From assembly GCA_964440795.1 (NCBI GenBank), contig CAYTTQ010000004.1, forward strand, positions 8,041 to 72,040: a stretch of 64,000 nt of DNA, in the 5' to 3' direction. A program made the translations under genes and the position numbers. Origin of the DNA: C00003060 sp964440795. GTDB taxonomy: Bacteria; Desulfobacterota; Desulfobacteria; Desulfobacterales; C00003060. Shown one piece after another: positions 25,613 to 35,647 of the stretch; the stretch's first letter is position 1, and each line of letters opens with the position of its first letter. The notes below the pieces were generated by a model, which was not told where the DNA came from, searched no databases, and worked only from the letters and a program-made list of their open reading frames with translations.

Positions 25613-26522
25613 CGATTACCTCCCGCTTTAACTCGATTCCGAATTTTTCGTAAACAACCCGTTGCGCCCGCCGGGTGAGCGAAATGACATCAGCGGCTGT
25701 GGCACCGCCTCTGTTGACTACAAAATTGGCATGCCTTCCGGATATTTCTGCATTGCCTTGTCTGGTTCCCTTCAACCCGGCCTTTTCAATCAGTTCTCCC
25801 GCCGACGGTCCGTCAGTTGGATTCTTGAAAAAGCAGCCCGCCGTGCCAATCGGTGACGGTTGCCGGCGCTTCCTTTGCTTGAGCAGTTGTGTGGCATCTT
25901 CGTGCAAGAGCCAAGCATCCGAAGGCGTAAGCAGAAATTCGCCGCGTAGTATAACCGTGCCCTCCTTTAAATCGAGCCGTCGATAAGCGAATGGCAGGTC
26001 TTTTCCGGGAATGGTTTCGATTTGCCCCGCCACGTTGAGTACGGTGATGGCTGTTAGGCGTTCGGCCATACAGGTTCCCCAGGCCCCCGCATTCATTCTT
26101 ATGGCGCCACCCACGGTGCCGGGAATGCCCAACGCGAAATTAAGACCGGCCAAACCTTCACTGAGGGCATACCGGCAAAGTTTGGACAGAAAAACCCCTG
26201 CGCCAACGACCAGCCGAACGTGTTTTCCTTCAGTCTGTCCATCGATTCTTTCAATCGAGGTAAAGCCGTTGGCCAGGCGGACGACGATTCCGCAAACCCC
26301 TCCGTCTTTGACCAACAGGTTACTTCCGGCTCCCAGAATCATAACCGGCAGGCCGTTTTCTCGGGACCACCGGACCAACTCTTGAAGTTGTTGATCCGTT
26401 TTCACCGTGACGATGTTCGCCGGTCCGCCGATACGGAACGTGGTGTAGGCGGACATGGGTTCACCAAAGCGCACCATCGATCCAAAGCGATGTTCAAGCC
26501 ATGTTTTGTGCTCTTTTTTCAT
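25569..26522 (-). CDS. murB: UDP-N-acetylenolpyruvoylglucosamine reductase MurB
   Basis: Flavoenzyme that reduces UDP-GlcNAc-enolpyruvate to UDP-MurNAc. FAD-binding residues lie in TTFRIGGPA and ILGAGSNLLV; GIPGTVGGAIRMNAGAWG and a C-terminal SGRHANFVVN... with the catalytic region GCFFKNP are present. About 317 residues. The ATG at 26522 overlaps the murC stop (ATGA); an ATG at 26552 with GGGAG upstream would add ten residues and is also plausible. Confidence 0.95.
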   Translation of the reverse strand: MKKEHKTWLEHRFGSMVRFGEPMSAYTTFRIGGPANIVTVKTDQQLQELVRWSRENGLPVMILGAGSNLLVKDGGVCGIVVRLANGFTSIERIDGQTEGKHVRLVVGAGVFLSKLCRYALSEGLAGLNFALGIPGTVGGAIRMNAGAWGTCMAERLTAITVLNVAGQIETIPGKDLPFAYRRLDLKEGTVILRGEFLLTPSDAWLLHEDATQLLKQRKRRQPSPIGTAGCFFKNPTDGPSAGELIEKAGLKGTRQGNAEISGRHANFVVNRGGATAADVISLTRRAQRVVYEKFGIELKREVIVVGQETTSKEPLQE

Positions 26523-27883
26523 GCTTCCAGAAAGCCCTTTCCCACCTTCCATACATCTCCCGCTCCCAGAGTCAGGACGATATCCCCGGTTCGGGTGTTT
26601 TTCTGCAGATACGCAAGGGCCGAAGCGTGACTGTCGTGAAATGTTACCTGTCTGTGCCCATGTCGACGAATACCTTCATAGAGGGATTCGCTGCTGATGT
26701 TTTCGACCGGTTGTTCCCCGGCCGCATATATGGGGAGAACAATCAGATCGTCGGCTTGATAAAACGACCGGGTAAAGTCTTCAAAAAGGGCCGACGTTCG
26801 GGAGTATCGGTGAGGTTGAAACACAACGACAAGACGTCGTTCCGGCCAGGAGTGTCGCACCGCCTCCAGGGTCATCTTGATTTCCGTGGGATGGTGACCA
26901 TAGTCATCCACAACGATGACGTCCTCCCGAGTGCCTTTGACCTCCATTCTCCTTTGAACGCCCTCAATCCGGTTAAGTGCCTCGGCCGTTTTTTCGAAGG
27001 GAATCCCCAATTCCAAGGCGACGACAACACTGGCCATGGCGTTATACACGTTGTGTAGTCCCGGAAGATTCAAACAAACCTCCCCCAAGGGGATGCCCTG
27101 ATGGACGATTTGAAAACAGCTGGTGAGACCCGTGAAACGAACTTCCCGCGCCTGAACGTCGGCCTGAGAGCTCAAACCGTAGGTGATGAATCGCTTTTCC
27201 ACATCCGGGATGATTTCCTGAATTCGGCTATTGTCCAAGCAGAGCACCGATACCCCGTAGAAGGGGACTTTGTTGATGAAGTCCAAGAAAACCTTCTTGA
27301 TTGTGTCTATGTCATCATAGAAATCGAGGTGTTCGGCATCGATATTGGTGACCACCGCTATGGTGGGCGAAAGTCTAAGAAAGGAGCCGTCACTTTCATC
27401 GGCCTCCGCCACGAGAAACTCTCCTTGTCCCAGGCGGGCGTTGCTGCCGAGACTGGCCAACTTGCCGCCGATAACCATGGTCGGGTCCAGTCCGCCCTGT
27501 TGGGTCACGTAACTGATAAGCCAGGTGGTGGTGGTCTTTCCGTGGGCGCCGGCCACGGCAATCCCATATTTTAGGCGCATCAGTTCCGCCAACATTTCTC
27601 CCCTGGGTATGACCGGAATCATCTCCTGTCTCGCCGTTGTACATTCCGGATTGGACGGCGATACGGCAGAAGAGACAACCACCACATCCGCACCTTTTAC
27701 GTGCTGCGGTTCGTGGCCTTCAAAGACCTGCCCGCCTAGGTCCGCCAGCCGTCGGGTAATCTCCGTCGATTTGATGTCCGATCCGCTCACCGTATATCCC
27801 AAGTTCAGGAGCAGTTCAGCCATGCCGCTCATACCGATGCCGCCGATTCCCACAAAGTGAATATGATATTTCTTCTTGTACAT
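26519..27883 (-). CDS. murC: UDP-N-acetylmuramate--L-alanine ligase MurC
   Basis: Adds L-Ala to UDP-MurNAc with ATP. N-terminal HFVGIGGIGMSG nucleotide-sugar loop, P-loop GAHGKTTTTW, DDYGHHPTEI and FQPHRYSRT segments are diagnostic. 454 residues. It overlaps murB by 4 nt; an 82-nt gap separates it from murG upstream, the largest gap inside the cluster apart from its start, without a clear promoter. Confidence 0.97.
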   Translation of the reverse strand: MYKKKYHIHFVGIGGIGMSGMAELLLNLGYTVSGSDIKSTEITRRLADLGGQVFEGHEPQHVKGADVVVVSSAVSPSNPECTTARQEMIPVIPRGEMLAELMRLKYGIAVAGAHGKTTTTWLISYVTQQGGLDPTMVIGGKLASLGSNARLGQGEFLVAEADESDGSFLRLSPTIAVVTNIDAEHLDFYDDIDTIKKVFLDFINKVPFYGVSVLCLDNSRIQEIIPDVEKRFITYGLSSQADVQAREVRFTGLTSCFQIVHQGIPLGEVCLNLPGLHNVYNAMASVVVALELGIPFEKTAEALNRIEGVQRRMEVKGTREDVIVVDDYGHHPTEIKMTLEAVRHSWPERRLVVVFQPHRYSRTSALFEDFTRSFYQADDLIVLPIYAAGEQPVENISSESLYEGIRRHGHRQVTFHDSHASALAYLQKNTRTGDIVLTLGAGDVWKVGKGFLEA

Positions 27884-27965
27884 TAGAGGGGTCTAAATCC
27901 TTGACCTATGTTATATCTTTTTTCGGGCCTTTGATTCGCCCGGTATATACGGTTCCCTTGAGCCG

Positions 27966-29072
27966 CTATCGGCCGATGAGGACCAACCGTTTGCATTCCG
28001 TTACCATGTGTTGGGAGGCATTGGGTTGGCCCAAGGCCTTCGCCCGAGTCGCCATGGCCCGCAAGTCCGCCGGATTGGAAAGGTATCCGTCGATTTTCTC
28101 GGCTAACGTCTGTCCGTCTAAATCGGCCTCCAGAAGCAACTCCCCGCCCGACGCCTCCGTCACCCGGCCGGCATTGAGCGCCTGATGGTTGTGCACGGCA
28201 AAAGGAAATGGAATGTATATGGCCGGCTTCCCCAAGGCGGTCAATTCGGCCACCGTCGTTGCTCCCGCCCTGCAGACGACCAGGTCCGCATTCTTGTATG
28301 CAGTCGCCATGTCTTCGAAAAACGGTCGCACATCGGCGTTCGTGCCATGACGAGAATAGGCGGCTTCCACCCATTCCAAGTCATTGGCCCCTGTTTGGTG
28401 GGTAAATTCGATTCTTTCCGGTTCATTCAGGTGGTCAAGTGCCTCGATAATTGCCCGATTAATCGCATGGGCGCCCTGACTGCCGCCCACAATCAGAAGG
28501 TTAAACAGGCGGGTGGTCTTCTTTCCTCTCCGATCTTCTGTCCGGTTTTCTCTCTGCTGGGTCGCCAGAATCTCTTCCCGAACCGGATTGCCTGTGAGCA
28601 CCGTCTTGGCCTTGTCGAATATGCCCAGCTTGTCAGGGAAGGAGAGAAATATGCGATCGGAGATTCGTCCCAGCAATCGATTTGTAAATCCCGGAATCAC
28701 ATTTTGTTCATGAATGACCACCCGTTTTCTCATCAGTTTGGCGGCCAGAACCACCGGGCCGGAGGCGTAGCCCCCCACGCCTATGACAATGTCCGGATTG
28801 AAACGCCGGATGATGCCCACCGCCTGGAAAAAGCCCTTGGGTATACGAAGTATTGCCAAGAGTTGTTGCCATAGGGAACGTCCTTTTAGGCCGGCCGCTG
28901 CAATACTCATGTGCTTAAATCCCCTTCTTGCCAGTGTTGATATTTCAAGTTTATTGCGTGTTCCGACAAACAAGATTCGGGTGTCCGGTTCCTGACCTTT
29001 AAACGTTTCCGCCAAGGCGATTGCAGGGAATATATGTCCCCCGGTTCCGCCCCCGGCCACAAGGATCCTCAT
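27966..29072 (-). CDS. murG: Undecaprenyl-PP-MurNAc-pentapeptide GlcNAc transferase MurG
   Basis: Peripheral membrane glycosyltransferase making lipid II. Gly-rich loops GGGTGGHIFPA and GGYASGP, VIGVGGYASG, HEQNVIPG, GGSQGAHAIN and the acceptor/donor loop CRAGATTVAELTALGKPAI are present. 368 residues. An insertion of charged residues (around TQQRENRTEDRRGKKT) lies between the two domains. It starts 11 nt after ftsW. Confidence 0.97.
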   Translation of the reverse strand: MRILVAGGGTGGHIFPAIALAETFKGQEPDTRILFVGTRNKLEISTLARRGFKHMSIAAAGLKGRSLWQQLLAILRIPKGFFQAVGIIRRFNPDIVIGVGGYASGPVVLAAKLMRKRVVIHEQNVIPGFTNRLLGRISDRIFLSFPDKLGIFDKAKTVLTGNPVREEILATQQRENRTEDRRGKKTTRLFNLLIVGGSQGAHAINRAIIEALDHLNEPERIEFTHQTGANDLEWVEAAYSRHGTNADVRPFFEDMATAYKNADLVVCRAGATTVAELTALGKPAIYIPFPFAVHNHQALNAGRVTEASGGELLLEADLDGQTLAEKIDGYLSNPADLRAMATRAKALGQPNASQHMVTECKRLVLIGR

Positions 29073-29083
29073 TCGGGTCCCAC

Positions 29084-30223
29084 CTATTTCCGCGCCTTGC
29101 GCCGCCGGGCAGACATATGTTGCGCCGAGATGTTCATCAATATTCCGACGGCCACTGCGTTGATAATCATAGATGTACCGCCGTAGCTGACAAAGGGAAG
29201 GGTAAGCCCTTTGGTCGGCAGAAGACCCATGGCCACTGCGACATTAATTGATGCCTGTAATCCCAGCATGGCTGTAAGTCCGGTGGCCAGAAACGTCGCA
29301 AATAGGTCCTTGGCCGTTACGGCGATGATTGTGCCTCTCCAAAGGAGGACACAGTAAAGGCTTATCACAACACTTATACCCACAAGCCCCAGTTCTTCAC
29401 CAATGACGGAGAATATGAAATCGGTGTGGGGCTCCGGGAGATAAAACAATTTCTGGTACCCATTCCCAAGGCCTGACCCAAAGATCCCGCCGGAGCCGAA
29501 AGCCATGAGGGAATGCACAATTTGATAGCCGGCATCATTTTGGTGTTTCCAGGGGTCGATAAAACTTGCCAGCCGTTGCATTCGGTATCCGGCCTGGCTC
29601 AAGACGTAGTAGGCCACCGGGAAAAGGACGACCAGCGCCCCGCCTAAGTAGCTTATTCGGGCGCCGCCGACGAACAGCATGATCCACCCAATGAGGGCGA
29701 TCATCACCACCATCCCGAAATCGGGCTGGAACAAAATGAGTGTGGCAAAGACAGCGAACAATATGGAATGCGGAAGAATTCCAATGCTGAAGGTCTTCAT
29801 TCTTTCTTCCTTTTTGCTCATGGACTCCGCCAGATATATGACCAGGGCAAGGCGGGCCAACTCGGAGGGCTGGAAGGATATGCCCAATAAGCTCATCCAC
29901 CGTCGTGCCCCGCCTACGGTGCGTCCGATCTCGGGTACGTAAAGAAGGGCCAGCAATACAAAGGCGATAGCGAGGAGCGGATAGGCACAGTACTTGTAAA
30001 GCGAATAGGGCACGTACCGGATGCCGCTCATGGCGGCAATCGCTATCAGGGCATGAATCACCTGCTTGCCGAAGAAGTATGTGTGGTTGTCGAAGCGCTT
30101 CATTGCTATCGTTGAACTCGCACTGTAGACCATGATAATGCCGACGCTCAGCAACAGCAGGGTGCTGATGAAAAGGAACGGGTCATACCCTTTGACCCTT
30201 TGGGTGCGGTCTTTCCCACTCAT
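29084..30223 (-). CDS. ftsW: Lipid II polymerase FtsW
   Basis: SEDS-family glycosyltransferase of the divisome, about 379 residues with ten predicted membrane segments; signatures YSASS in the first loop, the LGNG(Y)QKLFYLPEPHTDFIF region and the C-terminal PTKGLTLPFVSYGGTS are diagnostic. ATG at 30223 overlaps the murD stop (ATGA), preferred over an upstream ATG at 30247. Confidence 0.97.
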   Translation of the reverse strand: MSGKDRTQRVKGYDPFLFISTLLLLSVGIIMVYSASSTIAMKRFDNHTYFFGKQVIHALIAIAAMSGIRYVPYSLYKYCAYPLLAIAFVLLALLYVPEIGRTVGGARRWMSLLGISFQPSELARLALVIYLAESMSKKEERMKTFSIGILPHSILFAVFATLILFQPDFGMVVMIALIGWIMLFVGGARISYLGGALVVLFPVAYYVLSQAGYRMQRLASFIDPWKHQNDAGYQIVHSLMAFGSGGIFGSGLGNGYQKLFYLPEPHTDFIFSVIGEELGLVGISVVISLYCVLLWRGTIIAVTAKDLFATFLATGLTAMLGLQASINVAVAMGLLPTKGLTLPFVSYGGTSMIINAVAVGILMNISAQHMSARRRKARK

Positions 30224-31575
30224 TGCAATTGTCTCACAGACCGGCAAAAGATCTCGCCTCGGTGTGCATAATCCTTGAACATGTCAAAGCTCGAGCATCC
30301 GGGTGAAAGCAATACGACCTCTCCCGGGTTTGCCGCCAAGCGTGCCGCTTGGACCGCCTCCGGAAGACCGGCCGCCTTTTCGGTCCGGGCATATTTGCCC
30401 AGGGCGTCTGCGATCCGGTTTTGTGCCTCACCGATAACGACAAGCACCTTTACTCGAGTGCGAACCAGGTTCTCAAGGATCCCATAGTCCCCGCCCTTGT
30501 CACGCCCTCCCATAATCAGGATGACGGGAACCTCGAAACTTTCCAATGCCCGTGCGACCGCATCCACGTTGGTGCCTTTCGAATCGTTATAATAATGGGT
30601 GCCGTCCACCGTGGTGACATATTCCAGCCGATGGCGAAGGCCGGTAAATCTGCACAGGGTTTCTCTTATTCCCGAGGGAGAAGCACCCACGGCCAGAGCC
30701 GCCAATGAGGCGGCGGCGACATTTTCCACATTGTGTTTGCCCGTTACCTGTAAGCAGGACAAATCAAATGTGTGGGGATCTTGTCCGGGCAAATGACAGT
30801 GTAGGCCCTGTCCGTCCAGCCAGGCACCATTTTCGCTGTTCCGGCCCGCATTGAAATAGAGTCGGGTCGCCGCTATTTCAGGGGCCAGGATTTCGGTGGC
30901 CCGATCCGCCTTGTTTAATATGGCATAGTCGTGCGGATCCTGGTTTTGGAAAATCTTTCCTTTCGACGCCGTATATTCACCAAAATCCCTGTAACGGTCC
31001 AAGTGGTCCGGCGTTACATTGAGAAGGAGGCTGACCTTGGGCTTGAACGTAGAAGTGGTATCAAGCTGAAAGCTGCTGATTTCAGCGACAATCACATCCT
31101 TGTCCATTCCGGCGTTGACATAATCTATGAGGGGATTACCGATGTTACCGCCCACGAATACCTCGAGCCCGGAACGTGCCAGCATTTGTCCGACAAGTTC
31201 CGTCGTGGTAGTCTTTCCGTTTGTGCCCGTGACGGCGACAATCGGATCCGATATATACTGGGTGGCAAGCTCTATTTCCCCGATAACCGGAATGCCTGCT
31301 TCCATTGTCTTTTTGATGGCTTCAATCGTGTGGGGGACTCCGGGACTAATCACCACGAGGGATTGCGAGGTGAAATCGCCGACATCATGCCTGCCAAGTT
31401 TCAAGGTTACTCCCAACGAAACGGCCTCATCGACTTTGTCCCCTAATTGGTGTTCCGTCATTACATCCGACATGGTCACGCAGGCGCCCCGGTCGCTCAG
31501 AAAACGGGCCACGGCAAGGCCGGTACTGGCGATTCCGACCACCATGACAGGCTTATTTGTCAAGTCGAATGTCAT
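30220..31575 (-). CDS. murD: UDP-MurNAc-L-alanine--D-glutamate ligase MurD
   Basis: Adds D-Glu to UDP-MurNAc-L-Ala. P-loop VTGTNGKTTT, NVTPDHLDRY, the KGTNVDAV and LSPGCSSFDMFKDYAHRGE C-terminal signature are present. 451 residues from ATG 31575, which shares a base with the mraY stop (TAATG); the open frame upstream of that lies inside mraY and is ignored. Confidence 0.97.
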   Translation of the reverse strand: MTFDLTNKPVMVVGIASTGLAVARFLSDRGACVTMSDVMTEHQLGDKVDEAVSLGVTLKLGRHDVGDFTSQSLVVISPGVPHTIEAIKKTMEAGIPVIGEIELATQYISDPIVAVTGTNGKTTTTELVGQMLARSGLEVFVGGNIGNPLIDYVNAGMDKDVIVAEISSFQLDTTSTFKPKVSLLLNVTPDHLDRYRDFGEYTASKGKIFQNQDPHDYAILNKADRATEILAPEIAATRLYFNAGRNSENGAWLDGQGLHCHLPGQDPHTFDLSCLQVTGKHNVENVAAASLAALAVGASPSGIRETLCRFTGLRHRLEYVTTVDGTHYYNDSKGTNVDAVARALESFEVPVILIMGGRDKGGDYGILENLVRTRVKVLVVIGEAQNRIADALGKYARTEKAAGLPEAVQAARLAANPGEVVLLSPGCSSFDMFKDYAHRGEIFCRSVRQLQ

Positions 31576-32654
31576 TATCGCAACTTCAACGTACTCAGAG
31601 AGAGTAATCCCAGAACGATAGCAATGATCCAAAACCGGACGATGACCTTCGGCTCCGGCCAACCTTTGAGTTCGAAATGATGGTGGAGGGGGGCCATTCT
31701 AAACATGCGGCGCCCCCGGGAGACTTTGAAGAAGCCCACCTGAAAGATGACGGACAGGGCCTCGAGTACGAAAATTCCCCCGACCAATGCCAAAAGAATC
31801 TCATGTTTGGTGACGACGGCGATGGTACCGAGGAACCCGCCCAGAGGTAAGGAGCCCACATCGCCCATGAAGACCTGCGCCGGATAGGTATTGTACCAGA
31901 GAAATCCCATGCCCGCTCCCACTATGGCGCCCGCCAGCACAGCCAGTTCTCCGCTTCCGGGCACGTAGTGAATCTGAAGGTATTCGGCGATCTTTACATG
32001 GCCTGCCACATAGGACAAGAGCACATAGGTGGCGGCGGCTACCGTCACGGGACCAATCGCCAAGCCGTCAAGACCGTCCGTTAAATTGACCGCGTTAGAA
32101 GTCCCGACGATGATGAATGCGGCGAATAAGACATACGTCCAACCGAGATCGGGATTAATTCCTTTGAGAAACGGGATGCTGATGTGGGTGTCAAACTCGG
32201 GATGATGCCAAAGGAACAATCCGACCGTTAAGCCGATGACACTTTGCATGAGCAGCTTACTGCGGGCTTTGAGCCCTTTGCTCTTTTTCCTGACTTGCAT
32301 CAGGTAATCATCGACAAATCCGATAATCCCGTAACTGATGCCCACCAATAGAACCATCCAGACAAAGACATTGGTTAAATCACCCCAGAGGCACGTGGAG
32401 ACAACAATGGAAAAAAGGATTAAGAGTCCTCCCATGGTCGGGGTGCCGGTCTTCATGGCATGGGTGGGTGGCCCGTCATCCCGTACATACTGCCCGATTT
32501 GATAGGCCGTAAGTTTCCGGATGATCCAGGGACCGAGAAACAGCGATATCAGCAAAGCCGTAATGGACGCATAGATGGTGCGAAACGTAATATATCGAAA
32601 TACGTTGAACCCCGAAATGACCGTATGGAGCGGATATAGCAAATGATAAAGCAT
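31575..32654 (-). CDS. mraY: Phospho-MurNAc-pentapeptide transferase MraY
   Basis: Ten-helix membrane enzyme that makes lipid I. Signatures: DDGPPTHAMKTGTPTMGG near residue 60, DDYLMQVRKKSKGLKARSK, NLTDGLDGLA and APLHHHFELKGWPE at the C-terminus with the catalytic His triplet. 359 residues. It lies 13 nt after murF and overlaps murD by one base. Confidence 0.98.
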   Translation of the reverse strand: MLYHLLYPLHTVISGFNVFRYITFRTIYASITALLISLFLGPWIIRKLTAYQIGQYVRDDGPPTHAMKTGTPTMGGLLILFSIVVSTCLWGDLTNVFVWMVLLVGISYGIIGFVDDYLMQVRKKSKGLKARSKLLMQSVIGLTVGLFLWHHPEFDTHISIPFLKGINPDLGWTYVLFAAFIIVGTSNAVNLTDGLDGLAIGPVTVAAATYVLLSYVAGHVKIAEYLQIHYVPGSGELAVLAGAIVGAGMGFLWYNTYPAQVFMGDVGSLPLGGFLGTIAVVTKHEILLALVGGIFVLEALSVIFQVGFFKVSRGRRMFRMAPLHHHFELKGWPEPKVIVRFWIIAIVLGLLSLSTLKLR

Positions 32655-32667
32655 GATTAGTCGAGAT

Positions 32668-34068
32668 CTACTTTTTTTTGATAGATTTGGCGCACAATGC
32701 GTCTACGATTTTTTCCATCGCCATCAGCCGGGATCCTTTAACCAGTATCCAGTCGCCCGGAGCCAGACGCTTTGTCACTTCCTTTACGATTTCCTCCGGC
32801 TTATATACAAAGACGCACTTGCCGTTCATGCCGGCCTTTTTTGCCGATCCAGCCACGACCTTCGCGTAATCCCCGGTGGCATACAAGTGGCTGATGTCGC
32901 TGCCCGCTGCCAGGGTGCCCAGTTCTTTATGGGCGGTCACACTATGGTCTCCCAGTTCCAACATGTCTCCAATGATCAAAATTCCCCGGCTTTTGCCTTT
33001 TAACTGGATCAGTGTTTCAATTGCCTGGACCATCGATCCGGGGTTGGCATTGTAGGTGTCGTCAATGAGGCGGACCCCTCCCGGCAAGTCGACAACGGTC
33101 ATACGGCCGGGTACCGAAGGGGTCGCTTCCAATCCCTCCTTGACCTCGTCCATGGAAAGTCCCAGCCAATATCCTGTGGCTGCGGCAGCCAGGGCATTGT
33201 AGATAGCCCCTTTCCCCGGGGTTTGAAGCCGTATGCGGGTCGTCACATCATGCCAATGCAGATCGAATGAACAAGCGACGGCGGTTTGACTAAATGGAAC
33301 GGCCCATACCTCGGCGGCGTTTTGGATCCCGAAACTCAGGACCCGCCCTGGAAACTGCTTGGCCAGCCGGCAGACCTTCGGATCATCGATGTTCAACACG
33401 GCGGTTCCCTTCTTGCCCAAAACGTCGAGCAGTTCCCCTTTTGCTTGCATGACGCCGTCCAAGTCCTTTACGCCTTCTAAATGTCCGGCGGCAACGTTGG
33501 TGATGATACCCAGTTGAGGATTGCAGATGCGGGCGAGCCGCTCGATTTCTCCCGGATGATTCATCGCGAGTTCGACCACCGCCCATTCGTGGGTGGGCGT
33601 TAGGCCGAGTAGCGTAAGTGGCACGCCGATCAGATTGTTAAAGTTTCCCTGCGTTTTTAAGACGCAATAGGAGCGTTCCAAGATACCGGCCGTCATTTCT
33701 TTGGTCGTCGTCTTTCCGTTCGTTCCGGTAACGGCGATTACGGAGGCCGGGGACCGTCGGCGATGAAACATCGCCAGATCGCCCAGCGCCTTGAGCGTAT
33801 CGGAAACGGCGATAATGCAAGGCTTCTGAGCAAAGTCGATCGGCTGCGTGGACAGGTATGACTCACGGACGATGAGCCCTGTTGCACCTCGATTCAGTGC
33901 CTTTGGGATAAAGGTATGTCCGTCATATGTGTCTCCGGAGAGGGCGATAAAGAGATCCCCCGGCTGAGTGGTTCTGGAGTCGGTTGAGACGCCCGCACAA
34001 GAGGCGGATTCTTCTCCTGCCACCAGCCGTCCGCCTGTTGCCTGGAGAATATCTTTTGCCGACCACAT
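32668..34068 (-). CDS. murF: UDP-MurNAc-tripeptide--D-Ala-D-Ala ligase MurF
   Basis: Adds D-Ala-D-Ala to complete the UDP-MurNAc pentapeptide. DSRTTQPGDLFIAL, P-loop GTNGKTTTKE, ELAMNHPGEI, DDTYNANPGSM and the glutamate-rich GDMLELGD segment identify it. About 466 residues from ATG 34068, 7 nt after the murE stop; the open frame upstream lies inside murE. Confidence 0.96.
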   Translation of the reverse strand: MWSAKDILQATGGRLVAGEESASCAGVSTDSRTTQPGDLFIALSGDTYDGHTFIPKALNRGATGLIVRESYLSTQPIDFAQKPCIIAVSDTLKALGDLAMFHRRRSPASVIAVTGTNGKTTTKEMTAGILERSYCVLKTQGNFNNLIGVPLTLLGLTPTHEWAVVELAMNHPGEIERLARICNPQLGIITNVAAGHLEGVKDLDGVMQAKGELLDVLGKKGTAVLNIDDPKVCRLAKQFPGRVLSFGIQNAAEVWAVPFSQTAVACSFDLHWHDVTTRIRLQTPGKGAIYNALAAAATGYWLGLSMDEVKEGLEATPSVPGRMTVVDLPGGVRLIDDTYNANPGSMVQAIETLIQLKGKSRGILIIGDMLELGDHSVTAHKELGTLAAGSDISHLYATGDYAKVVAGSAKKAGMNGKCVFVYKPEEIVKEVTKRLAPGDWILVKGSRLMAMEKIVDALCAKSIKKK

Positions 34069-34075
34069 TTCCCGG

Positions 34076-35647
34076 TTACCGGTCACCGTTGACTCCTGTC
34101 CCCCGCTGTGTATCCGGATGTTCCCCAAGGACCTTGGTTGCCTCGAGACGATCGTCGAAGGGCAGGACTTGGGTTCCCACAATTTGATACGGTTCATGTC
34201 CCTTTCCTGCGATTAGGACGCAATCCCCGGGTTCGGCCACCTGAATTCCCAATTCAATCGCCCGCCTGCGATCCGGCTCCACGGTGTAGGCTTTCCCGTT
34301 ACAGTTTAACATGAGTCTGTCGGATTCATGCTTGACGATACCTGCCACCGATGTCGTGCCGGCTTCTATGTCCGCCAGAATATCGAGTGGTGATTCCGTT
34401 CGAGGGTTGTCCGTGGTCAGCACACACAGGTCACTCAACCGGGCAGCGATTTTACCCATGAGGGGGCGCTTCATTTTGTCTCGATTCCCCCCACAGCCGA
34501 ATACGGTTATCAGCCGGCCGGAGATGATGCCCCTCAGGGCGGTCAGTACATTTTGCAGGGCTTCCGGTGTGTGGGCATAGTCGACCAGTACGGTCAGGTC
34601 TTCCCGATTGGGAATGGATTCCAGACGGCCCGGAACGTGGGGCAGGCTGCTGATTCCTTCCCCTATTTTTGATAGGGGTATCCCCATAGCGACGCCGGCC
34701 GCGGTGGCCGACAAGATATTGAGTACGTTATGGTGTCCCACAAGGGGAGAACCAAACCGGAAGACCCCTTTGGGGGTTCGAATCGTACCTGTCGTTTTCC
34801 CGACAGCCACCTGAACGTTTTCGGCACGAATCTCACATTCCGGAGAAAACCCCGTTCGCAACGTCTTAACCGGGGTGTCCCGGCCAAGCTCTCTCCCGTA
34901 GCTGTCTTCCCAGTTGATAACGGATACGGCACGATCGGACTTGGATCCTCGGGACAGGTGATCAACGAAGAACCGTTTTTTACATGCCCAATAGGTGGCC
35001 ATGTCTTTGTGGTAGTCCAGGTGGTCCTGGGAAAGGTTCGTGAAAACAGCGATATCAAAATCACAGGCGGCAACGCGATCCAGGTCGATAGCGTGGGAGG
35101 AAACTTCCAACACCACGTGGGTGGCGTCATGGTCCACCATGTCTCGGAGGATACGCATTAAATCGGCTGATTCCGGAGTGGTCACGGAACTCGCAAAATG
35201 CTTGCCGGCGAACCGGTGGTCGATAGTGCCGATGACCCCTACGGGGATCCCTGCGCTTTTCAGGACGGCTTCGATCAAATAGGCCGTCGTCGTTTTGCCG
35301 TTTGTTCCGGTGATACCCACCATAAAGAGCTGTCTGGACGGATGGCCCCAAAAGGCAGAGGACACAAGGGCCAAAGCCCGCCTGGCATCCTCAACCTGAA
35401 TTAGCGAGATTTCCTTTAATGTTTGCAAGATCGGTGGCGCCGTTATGACAGCCGACGCACCACGACGGACGGCATCCTCAATGAATCGAGAGCCGTCTGT
35501 TTGGAGTCCCTTGATGGCCACGAACAACCCGCCCGGTTTGACGGTACGCGAATCGTAATGGATGGAGCGAATTTCCCGATCACCTGGGCCGGAAAAAGAC
35601 AGTACCGGTACGGCATCGATAAGAGCGCTCAGCTTTACCCCGCCCAT
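34076..35647 (-). CDS. murE: UDP-MurNAc-L-Ala-D-Glu--meso-diaminopimelate ligase MurE
   Basis: Adds the third residue of the stem peptide. P-loop GITGTNGKTTT, TTPESADLM, and the substrate-specificity motif DNPR (in TTDNPRTES) that recognises meso-diaminopimelate, indicating Gram-negative-type peptidoglycan; GKGHEPYQI closes the C-terminal domain. 523 residues. Its start is 13 nt inside the end of ftsI. Confidence 0.97.
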   Translation of the reverse strand: MGGVKLSALIDAVPVLSFSGPGDREIRSIHYDSRTVKPGGLFVAIKGLQTDGSRFIEDAVRRGASAVITAPPILQTLKEISLIQVEDARRALALVSSAFWGHPSRQLFMVGITGTNGKTTTAYLIEAVLKSAGIPVGVIGTIDHRFAGKHFASSVTTPESADLMRILRDMVDHDATHVVLEVSSHAIDLDRVAACDFDIAVFTNLSQDHLDYHKDMATYWACKKRFFVDHLSRGSKSDRAVSVINWEDSYGRELGRDTPVKTLRTGFSPECEIRAENVQVAVGKTTGTIRTPKGVFRFGSPLVGHHNVLNILSATAAGVAMGIPLSKIGEGISSLPHVPGRLESIPNREDLTVLVDYAHTPEALQNVLTALRGIISGRLITVFGCGGNRDKMKRPLMGKIAARLSDLCVLTTDNPRTESPLDILADIEAGTTSVAGIVKHESDRLMLNCNGKAYTVEPDRRRAIELGIQVAEPGDCVLIAGKGHEPYQIVGTQVLPFDDRLEATKVLGEHPDTQRGTGVNGDR